From Tupaia tana (Eukaryota > Chordata > Mammalia > Scandentia > Tupaiidae), in assembly GCA_026018925.1 (NCBI GenBank), contig JAKSZU010000016.1, positions 81,726,059-81,790,058 on the forward strand: a DNA stretch of 64,000 bases, written 5' to 3'. A model generated the notes under the pieces. That model saw only the letters and a list, made by a program, of their open reading frames with translations. It searched no databases and was not told where the DNA came from. The translations under genes were made by a program, and so were the position numbers. Shown piece by piece: positions 20,301-30,849 of this stretch; the stretch's first letter is position 1; every line of letters starts with the position of its first letter.

Positions 20301-23032
20301 GAGCAGGACTTTTTTTAAAAAAAATAACTATTTTATTTAATTTTAAATGTATTTATTTATTCATTTATTTATTTATTTTTGAGAGGTTTTTGCTATAGGG
20401 CGCGTGCACTTGCCAGACAGACAGAGAGACAGAGAGACAGCAAGTGAGAAATCACCCCCCAGGGAGGATGGCCATGCTGCAATCCCTTCTCCTCTGTTCT
20501 CCTCTTGGGATCTTGGGCACGCACGCACACACACCCGGCGTGAGTTTTAAGCCACTGGGTCCAGGACACGAACCGCGGTCGACTACATGGGAGTCCAGCG
20601 ACATAGCCATTACACTAACTGCTGGTCCCATGTATTTATTTATTTTTAATTTGACCACAGAGGGGCAGAGTGAGAGAGAGAGAGAGAAAGTGAGAAAGCA
20701 AGCCGCCAGGTCCGGGACTTGAACTACGGTCAGCCATGTTGGAGTCCAGTGCCCTTAACCACCATGCCACCTGCTGGCCCCTAAACAAGACATTTTTGAG
20801 AGTGAAAGGAAGTCTGCCATGAGGCGGGAGGCGCGTGTGGAGAGGCCAGAAGGCAGGCGGGGCTGCGGGGTTTGCAGTTTTCAGTGGGGTGGTGGAGAGA
20901 CTCACGAAGATGACTTCCGGAGGGTGGACAGATGAGGCCTGTGGGTGTGCCGGGCAAAAGCCTTCCGGGCAGAGGCATGGCAGGGGCAGAGGCCCTGAGG
21001 CAGGACCAGCTGAGGTGCAAGGAGGGGGAGGCGGCAGGACCGGGCAGGGCCTTGGAGGGCAGTATAAGGGCTTCGCATTTCAGTCACTGGACATTGAGTG
21101 TGTGTGTGCCCACAGCTGTCCCCGTGACCCGGGGCTGTGCAGGGGTCTGTCGGCTGTGATGCTGGCAGTCGCCCAGAGGGGGGCGCTTGTGAGAGGGTTC
21201 CACAGACTAGAGTCCAGGCAGCTGGAACCAAGCTGGGGCGCCTCCCTCCTAATGCTTGCCCCTCCCTTAGGAACTGGCACTGCCTGCGTCCTGCAGACAA
21301 GGAAGCTCAGGCCTGGGCACGGGTGGCCCTGGGTCTCTGAGGGTGCGTGGGGGTGTGGGAGTGGCCGGGCAGCCAAACAACCCTAGGCACCTCCAGGCGG
21401 GCCCCGGAGGACTGCAAAGGCGGGAGGGGCTCCGGTGCGGTTCTGAGGGGCAGCCGGTCCCCACCCCAGCTGGGACCCCATCCTGGGCTACATCAACGAG
21501 CAGTACGAGCAGTACCTGCAGGAGGAGATCCTCATCACCCGCCAGCGCCACATCCCTGACACGCGGGTGCACTGCTGCGTGTACTTCGTGCCGCCCACCG
21601 GACACTGGTGAGGAGCTGCGCGCCTCGTGGGGGGTCCCCACGTGGGGTGCAGGCTGCTCCCCCTCGCGCATACACCCAGCACGCTGCCACCACCATCGGC
21701 CCCTGCCTGGCAGCCTGCGGCCCCTGGACATCGAGTTCCTGCAGCGGCTGTGCCGCACCGTGAACGTGGTGCCCGTGATCGCCCGGGCGGACAGCCTGAC
21801 CATCGAGGAGCGAGAGGCCTTCAGGCACAGGGTGATCTGGGTGCCTGGGAGGGCTGGGACCCCGTGGCAGTGGAAAATGTGGGCAGAGCAAGCTGAGGTC
21901 ACGTGTGTGTGGTCCCCAGATCCAGCAAAACCTGAGGACTCACTGCATTGACGTGTACCCGCAGAAGTGCTTTGACGAGGACATCAATGACAGGGTCCTC
22001 AACAGCAAGATCCGGGTAAGGCCGTCGTGGGCACGAGGCCGCTGGGGTGAGGCTGGGTGATTCTCTTTCCACCCGTCTTTTCCAACTGAAGGTTTCTCTC
22101 TCTCTACAACGTGGGGAATGTGCACCTATTTCTAGCAGATGTGAGTCTCCAGCCACCCGTAAGCTCAAGGTGAGCAGAAACTCCGCATGCCGACACCGGC
22201 AGCCCTCAGAAGGGTAGAATGTGTTGGCAGATCGCATGGCTAATAAGGGTCCGGTACCTTGGATGTAGAAAGAGCTCTTTCAGCCCAATGACAAAACCCA
22301 TTTAAAAGGAGCTAAAGATCTGGCCGGTCCCATAGCTCAGCGGCGAAATACTGTGCATAGCAAGCTGGATCCTACAAGGCCAACTGTGGTTCGGATCCCA
22401 GCCCGAGCCGCCTGAAAAACACACCAGGCGCGTGTACATGCCCCAAATCCTGATGGGATGGAGAGACGGAGGAAAAAGGACTGCGGTGTGATCACACCCT
22501 ACTGGAGGGATTCCTCGCTCTCTCCCCACTCTGGTGAGTGTCTGCACTCTCTGGCAATTAAAGAAACAAATGTATTTTTTTTTTTAAGAGGTTTTTGCTA
22601 TAGGTTTTCGCCAGACAGAGAGAGACAGAGAGACAGAAAGCGAGAAATCACCCCCCAGGGGGGATGGTCACGCCGCAATCCCTTCTCCTCCATTCTCCTC
22701 TCGGGATCTTGGGCACGCACGCACACGCGCCCGGCATGAGTTTTAAGCCACCGGGTCCGGGACGCGAACCGCGGTCAACTACGTGGGAGTCCAGCGACAT
22801 AGCCATTACGCTAACTGCTGGTCCCACAAATGTATTTTTTAAAAAACAGGTAAGAGAGGTGGCTTAAAACTCATGCCGGGCGCGTATGCGTGCGTGCCCA
22901 AGATCCCGAGAGGAGAACAGAGGAGAAGGGATTGCAGCGTGACCAGCCCCCCTGGGGGGTGATTTCTCGCTTTCTGTCTCTGACTCTCTCTGTCTGTCTG
23001 GCGAGCGCACGTGCCCTATAGTGAAAACCTCT

Positions 23033-23067
<35 letters not shown>

Positions 23068-26000
23068 AGGTAAGAGATTTGAATAAATATTTCTCCAAAG
23101 CAATTGTACGAATGGCCAAGGAGCACATGGAAACTGCTCAGCACATCACTGGGCAAATACGAATGACGACCAGAGTGCAAGGCCAGTGCCCGGGACCATG
23201 CTGCTGAGACGCCACGTGCCACAGGCTGGGGCCACGTGGAGGCCCAGGCCCGAGTCTCCGTGCAGCCTAAAGGATGGGCACAGCGATTGCACCTGTGAGC
23301 CAGCAGCTTAGCAAGATCAAGGCAGGAGACTCACAACAGCTAGAGCTTGTCCAAAAACAAGCGAAACACAGACACTCCTTCATACTGGCAGAGGTGGCTG
23401 ATACCAAGCGATGTCGTGGAGGAACTGCAGACTGGGCAGCTTCCGTGGGGACAGTCCGGCCCCTCCTCAAAGGGCTGCACACCCAGTGACCTCGTGACCT
23501 GTCAGCTACACTCCTAGGTCTGTACCCAAGAGGCACAGAAACACGCATGCACACACCAACTGGAACGTGATGCTGACCGCAGAAGCCACGAGAGAAACGG
23601 TGTCTGTCGGTGGCTAGTGGATGGGTAGCACGTGGTCTAGCTGTCCTGGGGCCCCACCCTGCCCTACGGCGGAACGAAGCGCACTCAGCACGGTTGGGCC
23701 TGGAAGACACTGTCGGCCACACGAAGGATTCCACAGACAGGACAGGAGAGGGAAGGGAAGGGGGGAGGGGAGGCTAGGGGAAGGAAAATGAAGGGAAGAA
23801 AGGAGTCAGCTGGTGGAGTGGTGGTTGAGGCCCATGGCGTGGGTACAGTTCTAGACCTGGTGGCAAGAAAGTCACACCAGGGTGTGTGTGTGCATGTGTG
23901 CTCAAAATCCCAGAGGAAAGCAGAGAAGAGACTGTGGCACGGCCACCCTCCCTGAGGGTGATTTCTCACTTTCCCTCTCTTTCTCCCTCTGTCTCTCTCC
24001 AGGGGATGCATGTGCGCCTACAGCAAGATTTCTTCATTTTTATTATTGTTTTGAAAGGTTTTTGTTGTTGTTGTTGTTGTTATAGGGCTAATGCGCTAGA
24101 CCGAAAGAGAGACAGAGAGACAGAAAGCGAGAAATCACCCCCCGGGGGGTGGCCATGCCGCAATCCCTTCTCCTCCATTCTCCTTTTTGGATCTTGGGCG
24201 CACATGCACACAGTGTGAGTTTAAGCCACCGGGTCCAGGACTCGAACCGCAGTTGACTACATGGGAGTGCAATGACATAACCATTATGCCAACTGCTGGT
24301 CCATTTTTTTAAAAAAGAATCATTTTATTTAACTTTATTTATTTATTTTACTTTGACCAGAGAGGGACAGAGCAGGGGTGGAGGGGAGTGAGAAAGCAAG
24401 CCGACAGGTCCGGGACTTGAACCATGGTTGGCCATGTGGGAGTCCAGCACCCCTAACAGCCACGTCACCTGCTAACTCCCCTAGCAAAATTTATTTTTAA
24501 AAAGAAAGGGAAAAAGTAAAGGGAGGGAGGTAGAAGGAGCCCACGTCTTCATCTCGCCTGAACCAGCTGACTTCCTCTCTGAGCCCCATCCTGCCGTCCG
24601 TGCCACCTGCTCCCCCTCGGTGCTCTGGACCCTGTGAGCACCTGGGGGAGTCCTGGGATGCACCAGCCACAGAGCCTGGGCCTCAGCGCCCTCCCCAGGG
24701 CTCAGCGAGCCTAGCAGTGCTTTTACTTGGGTTGGAGAGCGGTGGCGGGCTGGTGACGTGTCGTGTCAGCGCCCCAGCCCTGGCTGGCGTCTCTGTGCAG
24801 TGCACAGATCACATGCCTGTACATGGAGCCCTGCTTCCCACTGGCTACCTGGTTGCTCCCTGAACTCCCTCCTATGCCCTCTCCACTGGAGCAATGAACA
24901 TGATTTCCTGCAGAAGATTCAAAAAGCCTCACCCTGGGACCACCAGATGGTGTAATGGTTACATCGCTAGACTCCCATGTAGTCGACTGTGGTTCAAGTC
25001 CCAGACCCAGCAGCTTAAAACTTAAGCCAGGTGCATGTGTGTGCATGCCTGAAATCCTGAGAGGAGAACAGAGGAGAAGTGACTGTGGCGTGGCCATCCT
25101 CCATAAGGGGGCGATTTCTCACTTTCTGTCTCTCTGTCTGTCTCTGTTACTCCAGCAAGTGCATGTGCCCTATAGCAAAAACCTTTCTAAAAAAATATTA
25201 TATATATCTACGTAAAACAGTGAAAGAGCGTCAACCTCCACCAGCCTCTGCCCTCTGTCCCGAGGCAGGCAGAGGTGGCCACAGCTGGAACCGACCTTGG
25301 AAACATACGAGGAGACGGTCCTCTGGCGAACGTCTCATTATGCCGTCCAGACGGGCGGCATGCACCGAGGGCTTACCCCGGCATCGGCAGTAAGTGTGCA
25401 GCGACGGTTATTGTTGACAGTGTTCTCTGTCATGAGGTGACTCTTAGAGACACACCCATAGACTGCACTTGGGAGTTGACAGTGAATTCCCACTTTGGGC
25501 CACAAGTGAATAAACAACCAGAATTACGGCCGGCTCAACACTTCTTTCTTTGTCAAGGGTCGGGCTGACGGTGAGTATTTCAGGCTCGTGGGCCACGTGT
25601 CCCTCCCAGTTACTCAGCTCCGTGCTGCTGTTCCAGAGCAGCCTCAGGGGACACCGGGTGCCCTAACACCCGACGTAGGGGGCTGTCGTGGCCCACGAGC
25701 CCGAGGCTGCGACGTTAGCTGCTTGAACCCTCACGTGGACCTCCATGGCGATCGCCACTTCTGCTTCACAGGGAAGGCTCTGGATGTCAGCAAGATGATG
25801 TCATCGGTGTGGGCTATGAATAATGACAGTTTCTGAGGGTCATTCGGCCACCCCTTAGCCAGGCGAGCCCTCTGCAAATCTCCACCAGGCCTGGAGTCAG
25901 TACCATCGGCGTTCCCGTTTTAGGGACGAGGCATCAGAGGCAGGGATTAGACTCTGTGTCTCTGGACTTGCTAGAAGTCGTGTGTTTCCTCTGCCACATT

Positions 26001-27262
26001 CCCTCCCTGCCAAGGACAGCGACCTCATGTCTTCTGTCCCCAGCTCCCCAGTGGGGCCGATCCTTCCAGCTCCTCTCCTCCCCAGGACCGGATCCCCTTT
26101 GCTGTGGTGGGGGCTGACCGAGAGCACCTGGTGAACGGGAAGTGTGTCCTGGGCCGGAAGACCAAGTGGGGCATCATTGAAGGTCAGTGCGGGGCCTGTG
26201 GGAGGACACAGGAGGAGGGGGCCCTCAGGGCGTGTCCAGTGCCCTGGGCATCCTGTCCCCCGCCACTGGCCAAGCGCAGTCAGGACAGAGACCTGGGAAA
26301 GACCCCTCTTCCCAGCTTGGGGGCAGGCTCAGTTTCTCTCTTAGTGAACACAGTAACGGAACCTCAGAGTGGGTGGGCAGGCGGAACCACCGTTTGGCAT
26401 GGTGCCCAGCACCCAGAAGTGCTCCCCTGGCTCATCAGCATCTACTGTGGGCCTACTATGTGCCAGGCACTACTGTGTGATCCTGACGGATCCAGCGAGA
26501 GCAGGACCAACAAGGTCCCTGTCTCCAAACTGCTGCCCAGGTGGGAGGAGCACAGTGAAGGGAACTGGGGTAGGGAGAGGATGGGAGTGTGGGGAAGGGT
26601 GCTGGGGTGAGGCTGGCAGGGAAGGAGGAAGAGCAGCCGCCGCCAGGCCGGATTCACGGCTACAAATACCAAAAACAGAATTCCGCTCGTTGTCTTGGTA
26701 GAATAGACATACCAGGACACTCGATTCATGGACTCAGTAGGAGCTGCCGGGCCAGGCCCGGGTACACAAGGAATGAACCGGCAAGGTGGAGGTGGATGGG
26801 ATGGTGCCGCGGGCACAGGGCGGGCCCAGCACAACAGCGCCTACGAGCCTCGCTAAGGGCTAAGGGCAGGGCAGGGCAGGGCGGGGCAGTGAGCGAGCCA
26901 AGGCGCCCCGGCCGTGTCTTGCAGTGGAAAACATGGAGCACTGTGAGTTCCCCCTCCTGAGAGACCTGCTCATCCGGTGAGGAGGTGGTGGCCGCAGGCG
27001 ACTGTGACTGGGAGGGCCCCAGGCACACGTGGCCCAACTGACCCGGTGGCCGTCACCCAGCTCCCACCTCCAGGACCTGAAGGACATCACCCACAACGTC
27101 CACTACGAGAACTACCGAGTCCTCAGACTCAATGAGAGCCACCTGCTGCCCCGCGGGCCCGGCTGGGTGAACCTGGCGCCGGCGTCTCCCGGACAGCTGA
27201 TCAACCCCGGGCCCTTGAAGGTCTGCAGGCAGGCCCAGGACGACTCCGAGGATGAGTTCTGA
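17344..27262 (+). CDS. SEPTIN12: SEPTIN12, testis septin GTPase
   Basis: Nine coding exons: 17344-17506, 19097-19222, 19298-19379, 21470-21607, 21714-21831, 21920-22015, 26086-26182, 26925-26976, 27061-27262. Total 1074 nt, 357 aa plus TGA, phases consistent throughout. The GTPase signatures are in order: P-loop GQSGLGKST (about 55-63), DTPG (111-114) and ARAD (193-196), then the septin-unique region with NESHLLPRG and a C-terminus ending DDSEDEF. There is no C-terminal coiled coil, as in the SEPT3/9/12 group. The start MDPMRRSPSP matches the human protein. SEPTIN12 polymerises with other septins in the sperm annulus, and human mutations cause male infertility. Intron 6 (22016-26085) is packed with repeats. 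The end of exon 1 is tandemly repeated in intron 1. Confidence 0.97.
17498..17639 (+). repeat. tandem repeat of the SEPTIN12 exon 1 donor region
   Basis: Three units of 49, 46 and about 47 nt start at 17498, 17547 and 17593. Units 1 and 3 keep GGTGGTGGGTGAGTGGGG; unit 2 reads GGTTGAG, so its donor GT is displaced. Confidence 0.93.
17990..18220 (-). mobile_element. old type A SINE in SEPTIN12 intron 1
   Basis: 'agacagattgtgagaaagca' through a head 'ccatagggctggcc'. Diverged. Confidence 0.75.
18225..18500 (+). mobile_element. L1M 3' fragment
   Basis: 'gatggaatattactcagcca' and 'gaaaaagaatgaagtactga' are hallmark L1 3' sequences. Confidence 0.85.
18540..18680 (-). mobile_element. truncated old type A SINE
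   Basis: 'gctgtagggtgcgtgtgctc' to 'cacctgctggtccc', with the middle deleted. Confidence 0.7.
18727..18950 (+). mobile_element. type C SINE-like repeat
   Basis: Begins 'gtgggacaggacggtggcac' and ends in AAATAAATAAAAAC, i.e. a tRNA-like head and an A-rich tail. Family unknown. Confidence 0.5.
19860..20090 (+). mobile_element. old type A SINE in SEPTIN12 intron 3
   Basis: 'ggccgaccacacagttcgag' box-B-like head, 'ggagaggactgcagtgtgcc' middle and an A-rich end 'ggcaaaataaaagg'. Confidence 0.75.
20372..20629 (-). mobile_element. type A SINE
   Basis: 'gagaggtttttgctataggg' at 20381 to 'aactgctggtccc' at 20629, preceded by a TTTA tract. Confidence 0.93.
20635..20780 (-). mobile_element. type B SINE
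   Basis: 'taatttgaccacagaggggc' to 'gccacctgctggcccc', adjacent to the type A copy on the same strand. Confidence 0.9.
22319..22565 (+). mobile_element. old type A SINE in SEPTIN12 intron 6
   Basis: Head 'ctggccggtcccatagctca' to 'cactctctggcaattaaag'. Confidence 0.75.
22581..22825 (-). mobile_element. young type A SINE
   Basis: Target duplication ACAAATGTATTTTTT at 22566-22580 and 22826-22840. Close to the consensus, with CpG-rich segments kept. Confidence 0.95.
22858..23060 (+). mobile_element. 5'-truncated type A SINE with intact target duplication
   Basis: Starts inside the element at GGTGGCTTAAAACTC, lacking the first 75 nt or so of the tRNA head, and ends in a run of about 30 A. Flanked by AACAGGTAAGAGA on both sides (ending 22857 and 23077). 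Confidence 0.93.
23080..23720 (+). mobile_element. L1M fragment (ORF2 3' part)
   Basis: 'aatatttctccaaagcaatt' then 'gaatggccaaggagcacatgg' and 'gtctgtacccaagaggcaca' are diagnostic for old L1 ends. Confidence 0.85.
23815..24478. mobile_element. cluster of type A and B SINEs
   Basis: A + type A copy (23815-24020), a - type A copy with a (TTG)n interruption (24050-24303) and a - type B copy (24305-24478), all in SEPTIN12 intron 6. Confidence 0.85.
24938..25203 (+). mobile_element. type A SINE
   Basis: 'gggaccaccagatggtgtaa' head to 'tagcaaaaacctttctaaaa' tail. Confidence 0.92.
25562..25840 (+). repeat. ancient DNA-transposon-like repeat
   Basis: 'gtgagtatttcaggctcgtg' followed by 'ggccacgtgtccctcccagt' resembles the old 'gtaaatattttaggctttg' repeat family. 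The name is not certain. The preceding 25210-25560 is unassigned. Confidence 0.55.
26430..26560 (+). repeat. L2-like fragment in SEPTIN12 intron 7
   Basis: 'tgtgggcctactatgtgcca' then 'ggcactactgtgtgatcctg' is the widely dispersed L2-type 3' sequence. Confidence 0.6.
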
Positions 27263-27326
27263 GCAGCCTCGGGGCCTGGGGGGCTCAGTCCTCCTGCCCT
27301 AGCACACACTTGTGTGCAGAGCATCT

Positions 27327-27332
27327 ATTAAA
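27327..27332 (+). terminator. SEPTIN12: SEPTIN12 poly(A) signal ATTAAA
   Basis: ATTAAA lies 65 bp after the stop, followed by T/G-rich sequence ('ttgctttgtatg'). This gives a very short 3'UTR. Confidence 0.85.
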
Positions 27333-27404
27333 GGCAGACCTTGCTTTGTATGAAAAGCTGTACTTTGAAAACAAAAGGCACTTTGCAAATAACTTCTATG
27401 TCTT

Positions 27405-28240
27405 TTTTGTCGTTGTTGTTTGGTAGAGATTTATGCCTTAGGGCACGTGCATTTGCTGGAGAGAGAGACAGAGACAGCGAGAGGGAAAATGAGAAATCGC
27501 CTCCAATGGGGCATGGTCATGCTGCAATCCCTTCTCCATTCTCCTCCCAGGATCCTGGGCACACACAAGCACCCAGCTTGAGTTTCAAGCCACTGGGTCC
27601 AGGACTCAAACCAGTCGGCCATGTGGGAATCCAGCAACATATCCGCTACGCCATCTGCTGGCCCCCCCTTTTTTTCCCTTAAGTTTGCTAAAGGGCACAT
27701 GTGTTCTCTAGAGAGGGGAAAAGAGGAAGAGAGAAAGTGAGAAAGCACCCTCCCCACCAGGGGGCATGACCACACAGCAATCCCTTCTCCGTTTTCTCTC
27801 AGGATTTTGGGCATGCAAACACACATGCCCAGTGTGTTTTTCAAGCCACTGGGTCCAGTTTTTAAACCACGCAGTTAGTCACAAGGGATCCAGCCACCTA
27901 ACCACCATGCCACTGGCAGGCCCAAGAGGAGAATGGAGGATAAGGGATTGCTGTGGGCGTGGCCATCCCCCTGGGGGTGATTTCTCAATTTGCCTCTCAC
28001 TCTTTCTCCAGAGAACACGCGTTCCCTATGGCAAAAACCTTTTTTTTAAAAAAAAAAAAATCATGCCAGTCTCCTGACATAACATGCCAAAAATCCTGAG
28101 AGGAGACTGGAGGAGACGGGACTGTAACGTGACCATCTCCCGAGGGAGTGATTTTTCACTTTCCCGCGTGCTCTCTCTCTGGTGAGCACACACACCCAAA
28201 CTCCTACAGCAAAGACAAAACAAAACAAAGCCCAAACACG
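27405..28240. mobile_element. cluster of old type A SINEs
   Basis: Two - copies (27405-27665, 27668-27925) are followed by two + partial copies (27925-28060, 28060-28240), recognised by 'gcaatcccttctccattctc' or its complement. Confidence 0.8.
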
Positions 28241-28340
28241 CAAAGACCGGCCCTGCGGTAAGGCACTGCCTGCAGCACCTGGGAAGCACACGCCCTTTGG
28301 CTCGGCTCTCATATTTCCAGGAACGGACCTCACAGAGCAG

Positions 28341-28562
28341 GTGCCTCGGCCTCGGCACTGACGGCACTCGGGGCTGGGCTTTTCGGCATGGGGCCATCTA
28401 CGCACATCCCTGTGCACCGCAGGGTGTTAAGCAGCATCCCTGGCCTCTGCCCACCAAGTGGCAAAAGCAGTGCTCCCTGGTGACAATTAAAAATCTAAAA
28501 ATGGCACAGATTGCCGCACGTCCCTGGAGGGGGAGCACAAGGTCCCCAGTTGGACCCACTTT
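28341..28562 (-). mobile_element. MER20 (hAT-Charlie) DNA transposon relic
   Basis: 'cctcggcactgacggcactc', 'ggtgttaagcagcatccctg' and 'gcctctgcccaccaagtggc' follow the MER20 consensus in reverse. MER20 copies carry regulatory sites in placental mammals (known for the family, not shown here). Confidence 0.85.
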
Positions 28563-28649
28563 GACAGCGGTTCGCATGTGTACAGGATGCCCGGGAACAA
28601 CGCAGGGGCCTGCCTGACCACTAGGAGACATCATCCCATGTGTGTCAGT

Positions 28650-29085
28650 GCCCTACGGTTGCTATGACAATCCGTGCCACAATCCCTTGTCCTCTGGGGA
28701 TTTTGGGCACATATGCAAATGCATCCCGCGTGAGTGTCAAGCTGTCTGGTCCAGGACTTAAACCACAGGCGACCACATGGGAGTCCAGCACCTTAACTAT
28801 GCCACAAAGGTAATTTTTATTATTCACAAACTTAGCATCATTTTTTTTTTTTTTTTTGGAGAGGTTTTTGCTGTAGGGGTGTGCACTCACCAGACAGACA
28901 GAGAGACAGAAAGCGAGAAATCACCCCCAGGGGGAATGGCAATGGCGCAATCCCTTCTCCTCCATTCTCCTCTCAGGGTCTTGGGCACGCACGCACACGC
29001 ACCTGGCATGAGGTCCAGGACTTGAACCGCGCTCAACTACATGGGAGTTCAGTAACGTGACCTTTGGGCTATCTGCTGGGCCCTG
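28650..29085 (-). mobile_element. partial and full type A SINEs
   Basis: A truncated copy (28650-28810) and a fuller copy (28836-29085, 'ggagaggtttttgctgtagg' to 'gctatctgctgggccc'). Confidence 0.85.
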
Positions 29086-29089
29086 TTTT

Positions 29090-29480
29090 GTCTTTTTAAA
29101 GTTTATTTAATTCCTTTATGAAAGACAGAAGACAAAGTCTTAATAACGTTACAATTCCTCACCTCCAGCCTCCCAGCCAGCAAGGCTCGCCAGCCCACAT
29201 CAGGATCTGAACCCGGGGCCCCCGATACGTTTCTAGCATCACGCCGTGGCTACCATGTGTGCGATGGGTTCCAGTCTCCACCCCAGCTCTGCACCTGGGA
29301 CTCCCTTGGGCCTGACCTCCTTCCTGTCCCTCAAACGCACTTTCTTGTCTCAGGACCTCCGCGCCTGCCTTTTCTTCGTTTCTTCCGTCTGGAGCCCGCC
29401 CTCCCAATTCCCCAGGCTAACTGCCTGCTCAGTGTCACTTCCACCCCAGGACATCGGGGGCCGTCTTCCCCCTCCCTCGG
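29090..29480. repeat. type C-like repeat then L2-like fragment
   Basis: 29090-29260 begins 'tttttaaagtttatttaatt' like other type C copies. 29330-29480 resembles the L2 3' end ('ccccaggctaactgcctgct'). Confidence 0.45.
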
Positions 29481-29579
29481 CCACACCGACCAAAGGTGGA
29501 TTAAACAGTGCTTCCTGCAATGACTGCCCACGGTACGCCTGTCCAGGAAGGGAGGCGGCTGCTCGCCACTGGTAACCCC

Positions 29580-29888
29580 AGCGCACCGCCAGGCGGGCAG
29601 GAACGGTTTCCGACGAGTTTCAACCTGGAGGGTTACAGTCCCCCGCTCACAGAAGTGGACGCTGAGGCTCGGCGCACCCACGGCGCTGCCCCGGGTCTGG
29701 TGGCCATGGGAGACCAAGGCCCTTCCCTCTGCGTCACCTGGGAGACGTCCCCGGGGACGCCTTCCGGGCAGCTCGGCCCCGCTCCCCAGTCGGCGAGATT
29801 GGCACGGGGCACTCTGGGAAGTGTAGTCTGGATAGCTCCCGGGAGCCAGCCCCAAGACTTCCGCTTCCGGTGGGCATCGGTCAGGCGC
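29580..29888. promoter_or_regulatory. orphan CpG-rich promoter-like block
   Basis: A CpG-dense island in an otherwise repeat-filled intergenic region, 2.3 kb past SEPTIN12 and 6 kb before ZNF500. It contains an SBS (ZNF143/THAP11) motif at 29809-29829 and paired ETS-type GGAA cores on the minus strand ('cttccgcttccgg', 29858-29870). No named gene is known to me at this point of the human region. A SINE begins immediately after it. Confidence 0.6.
29809..29829 (-). promoter_or_regulatory. SBS / ZNF143-type motif
   Basis: GCACTCTGGGAAGTGTAGTC is close to the reverse form of the SBS consensus (ACTACAATTCCCARNATGC), with few mismatches. Confidence 0.75.
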
Positions 29889-29890
29889 GA

Positions 29891-30148
29891 GTTTTTTTTT
29901 TGTTTGTTTTAAGACGTTTTTGCTTTAGGGCGCGTGCGCTCGCCAGGCAGAGACAGAGAGACAGAAAGTGAGAAATCATCCCCCAGCAGGGATGGCCACG
30001 CCGCAATCCCTTCTCCTCCATTCTCCTCTTGGGATCTTGGGCACGCATGCACACACACCCGGCATGAGTTTAAGCCACCTGGCCGGTACTCGAACCGCGG
30101 TCTACTACATGGGAGTCCAGAGACAGCCATTACGCTAACTGCTGGTCC
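29891..30148 (-). mobile_element. young type A SINE
   Basis: T-rich start, 'gacgtttttgctttagggcg' and head 'gctaactgctggtccc' at 30133-30148. Confidence 0.93.
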
Positions 30149-30229
30149 CTCTTTCCTTATGTCTCTTTCTCTCTCCAACAAATGCACACTCCACATGGAA
30201 AGACCTAAAAAAAATTAAATTAGGTTTGG

Positions 30230-30665
30230 GGAGCCAGCACGTGGTGTGGTGGTTAAGGTGCTCAACTACTACATAGTTGACCATGGTTTGAGTTCCAGAC
30301 CCAGTGGCTTGATCATGCTCAGCATGTGTGCGAAGGCACATGCCCCAAATCGCAGGAGGAGAACAGTGGAGAAGGGATTGTGTCACGGCCATCTCCTCTG
30401 GGAGGTGATTTCTCACTTTCCCTCTCTCTGTGTCAGTCTGTCTCCTCTTCCCCAGTGAATGCACTCTATGACAAAAATAAGTAAACAAGGGGACTAGCGG
30501 ATGGTTAATCAGTAGTGGTTAAGGTACTGGACTCCCACATGGACAACTGTGATTTGAGTTCCAGGCCTGGTGGCTTGCTTTCTCACTTTCTCTCTCTCAT
30601 GAGTGCACATGCCCTATAGCCAACTGAAAAATAACAATAATAATAAATAAAATTAAATAATTAAA
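30230..30665 (+). mobile_element. type A then type B SINE
   Basis: 30230-30480 starts 'ggggagccagcacgtggtgt'. 30490-30665 starts 'ggggactagcggatggttaa' and ends in AATAATAATAAATAAA. Confidence 0.85.
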
Positions 30666-30849
30666 AATAAATAAAACCTAATCCCCCCCAAAAAAATGCG
30701 GCTTTCAGTCTGACTTCTGCCTCCCCCACATCAGACTGGGGCGGGGATAGTCTATGTATTGCGCAAAGTCCTTGGTGGATTGTGACACTCACTAGGGCTT
30801 GAGGCCGTTTGCCCCAGTTCAGTGTGCTCAGCCTGGGGCATTTGAGCAT

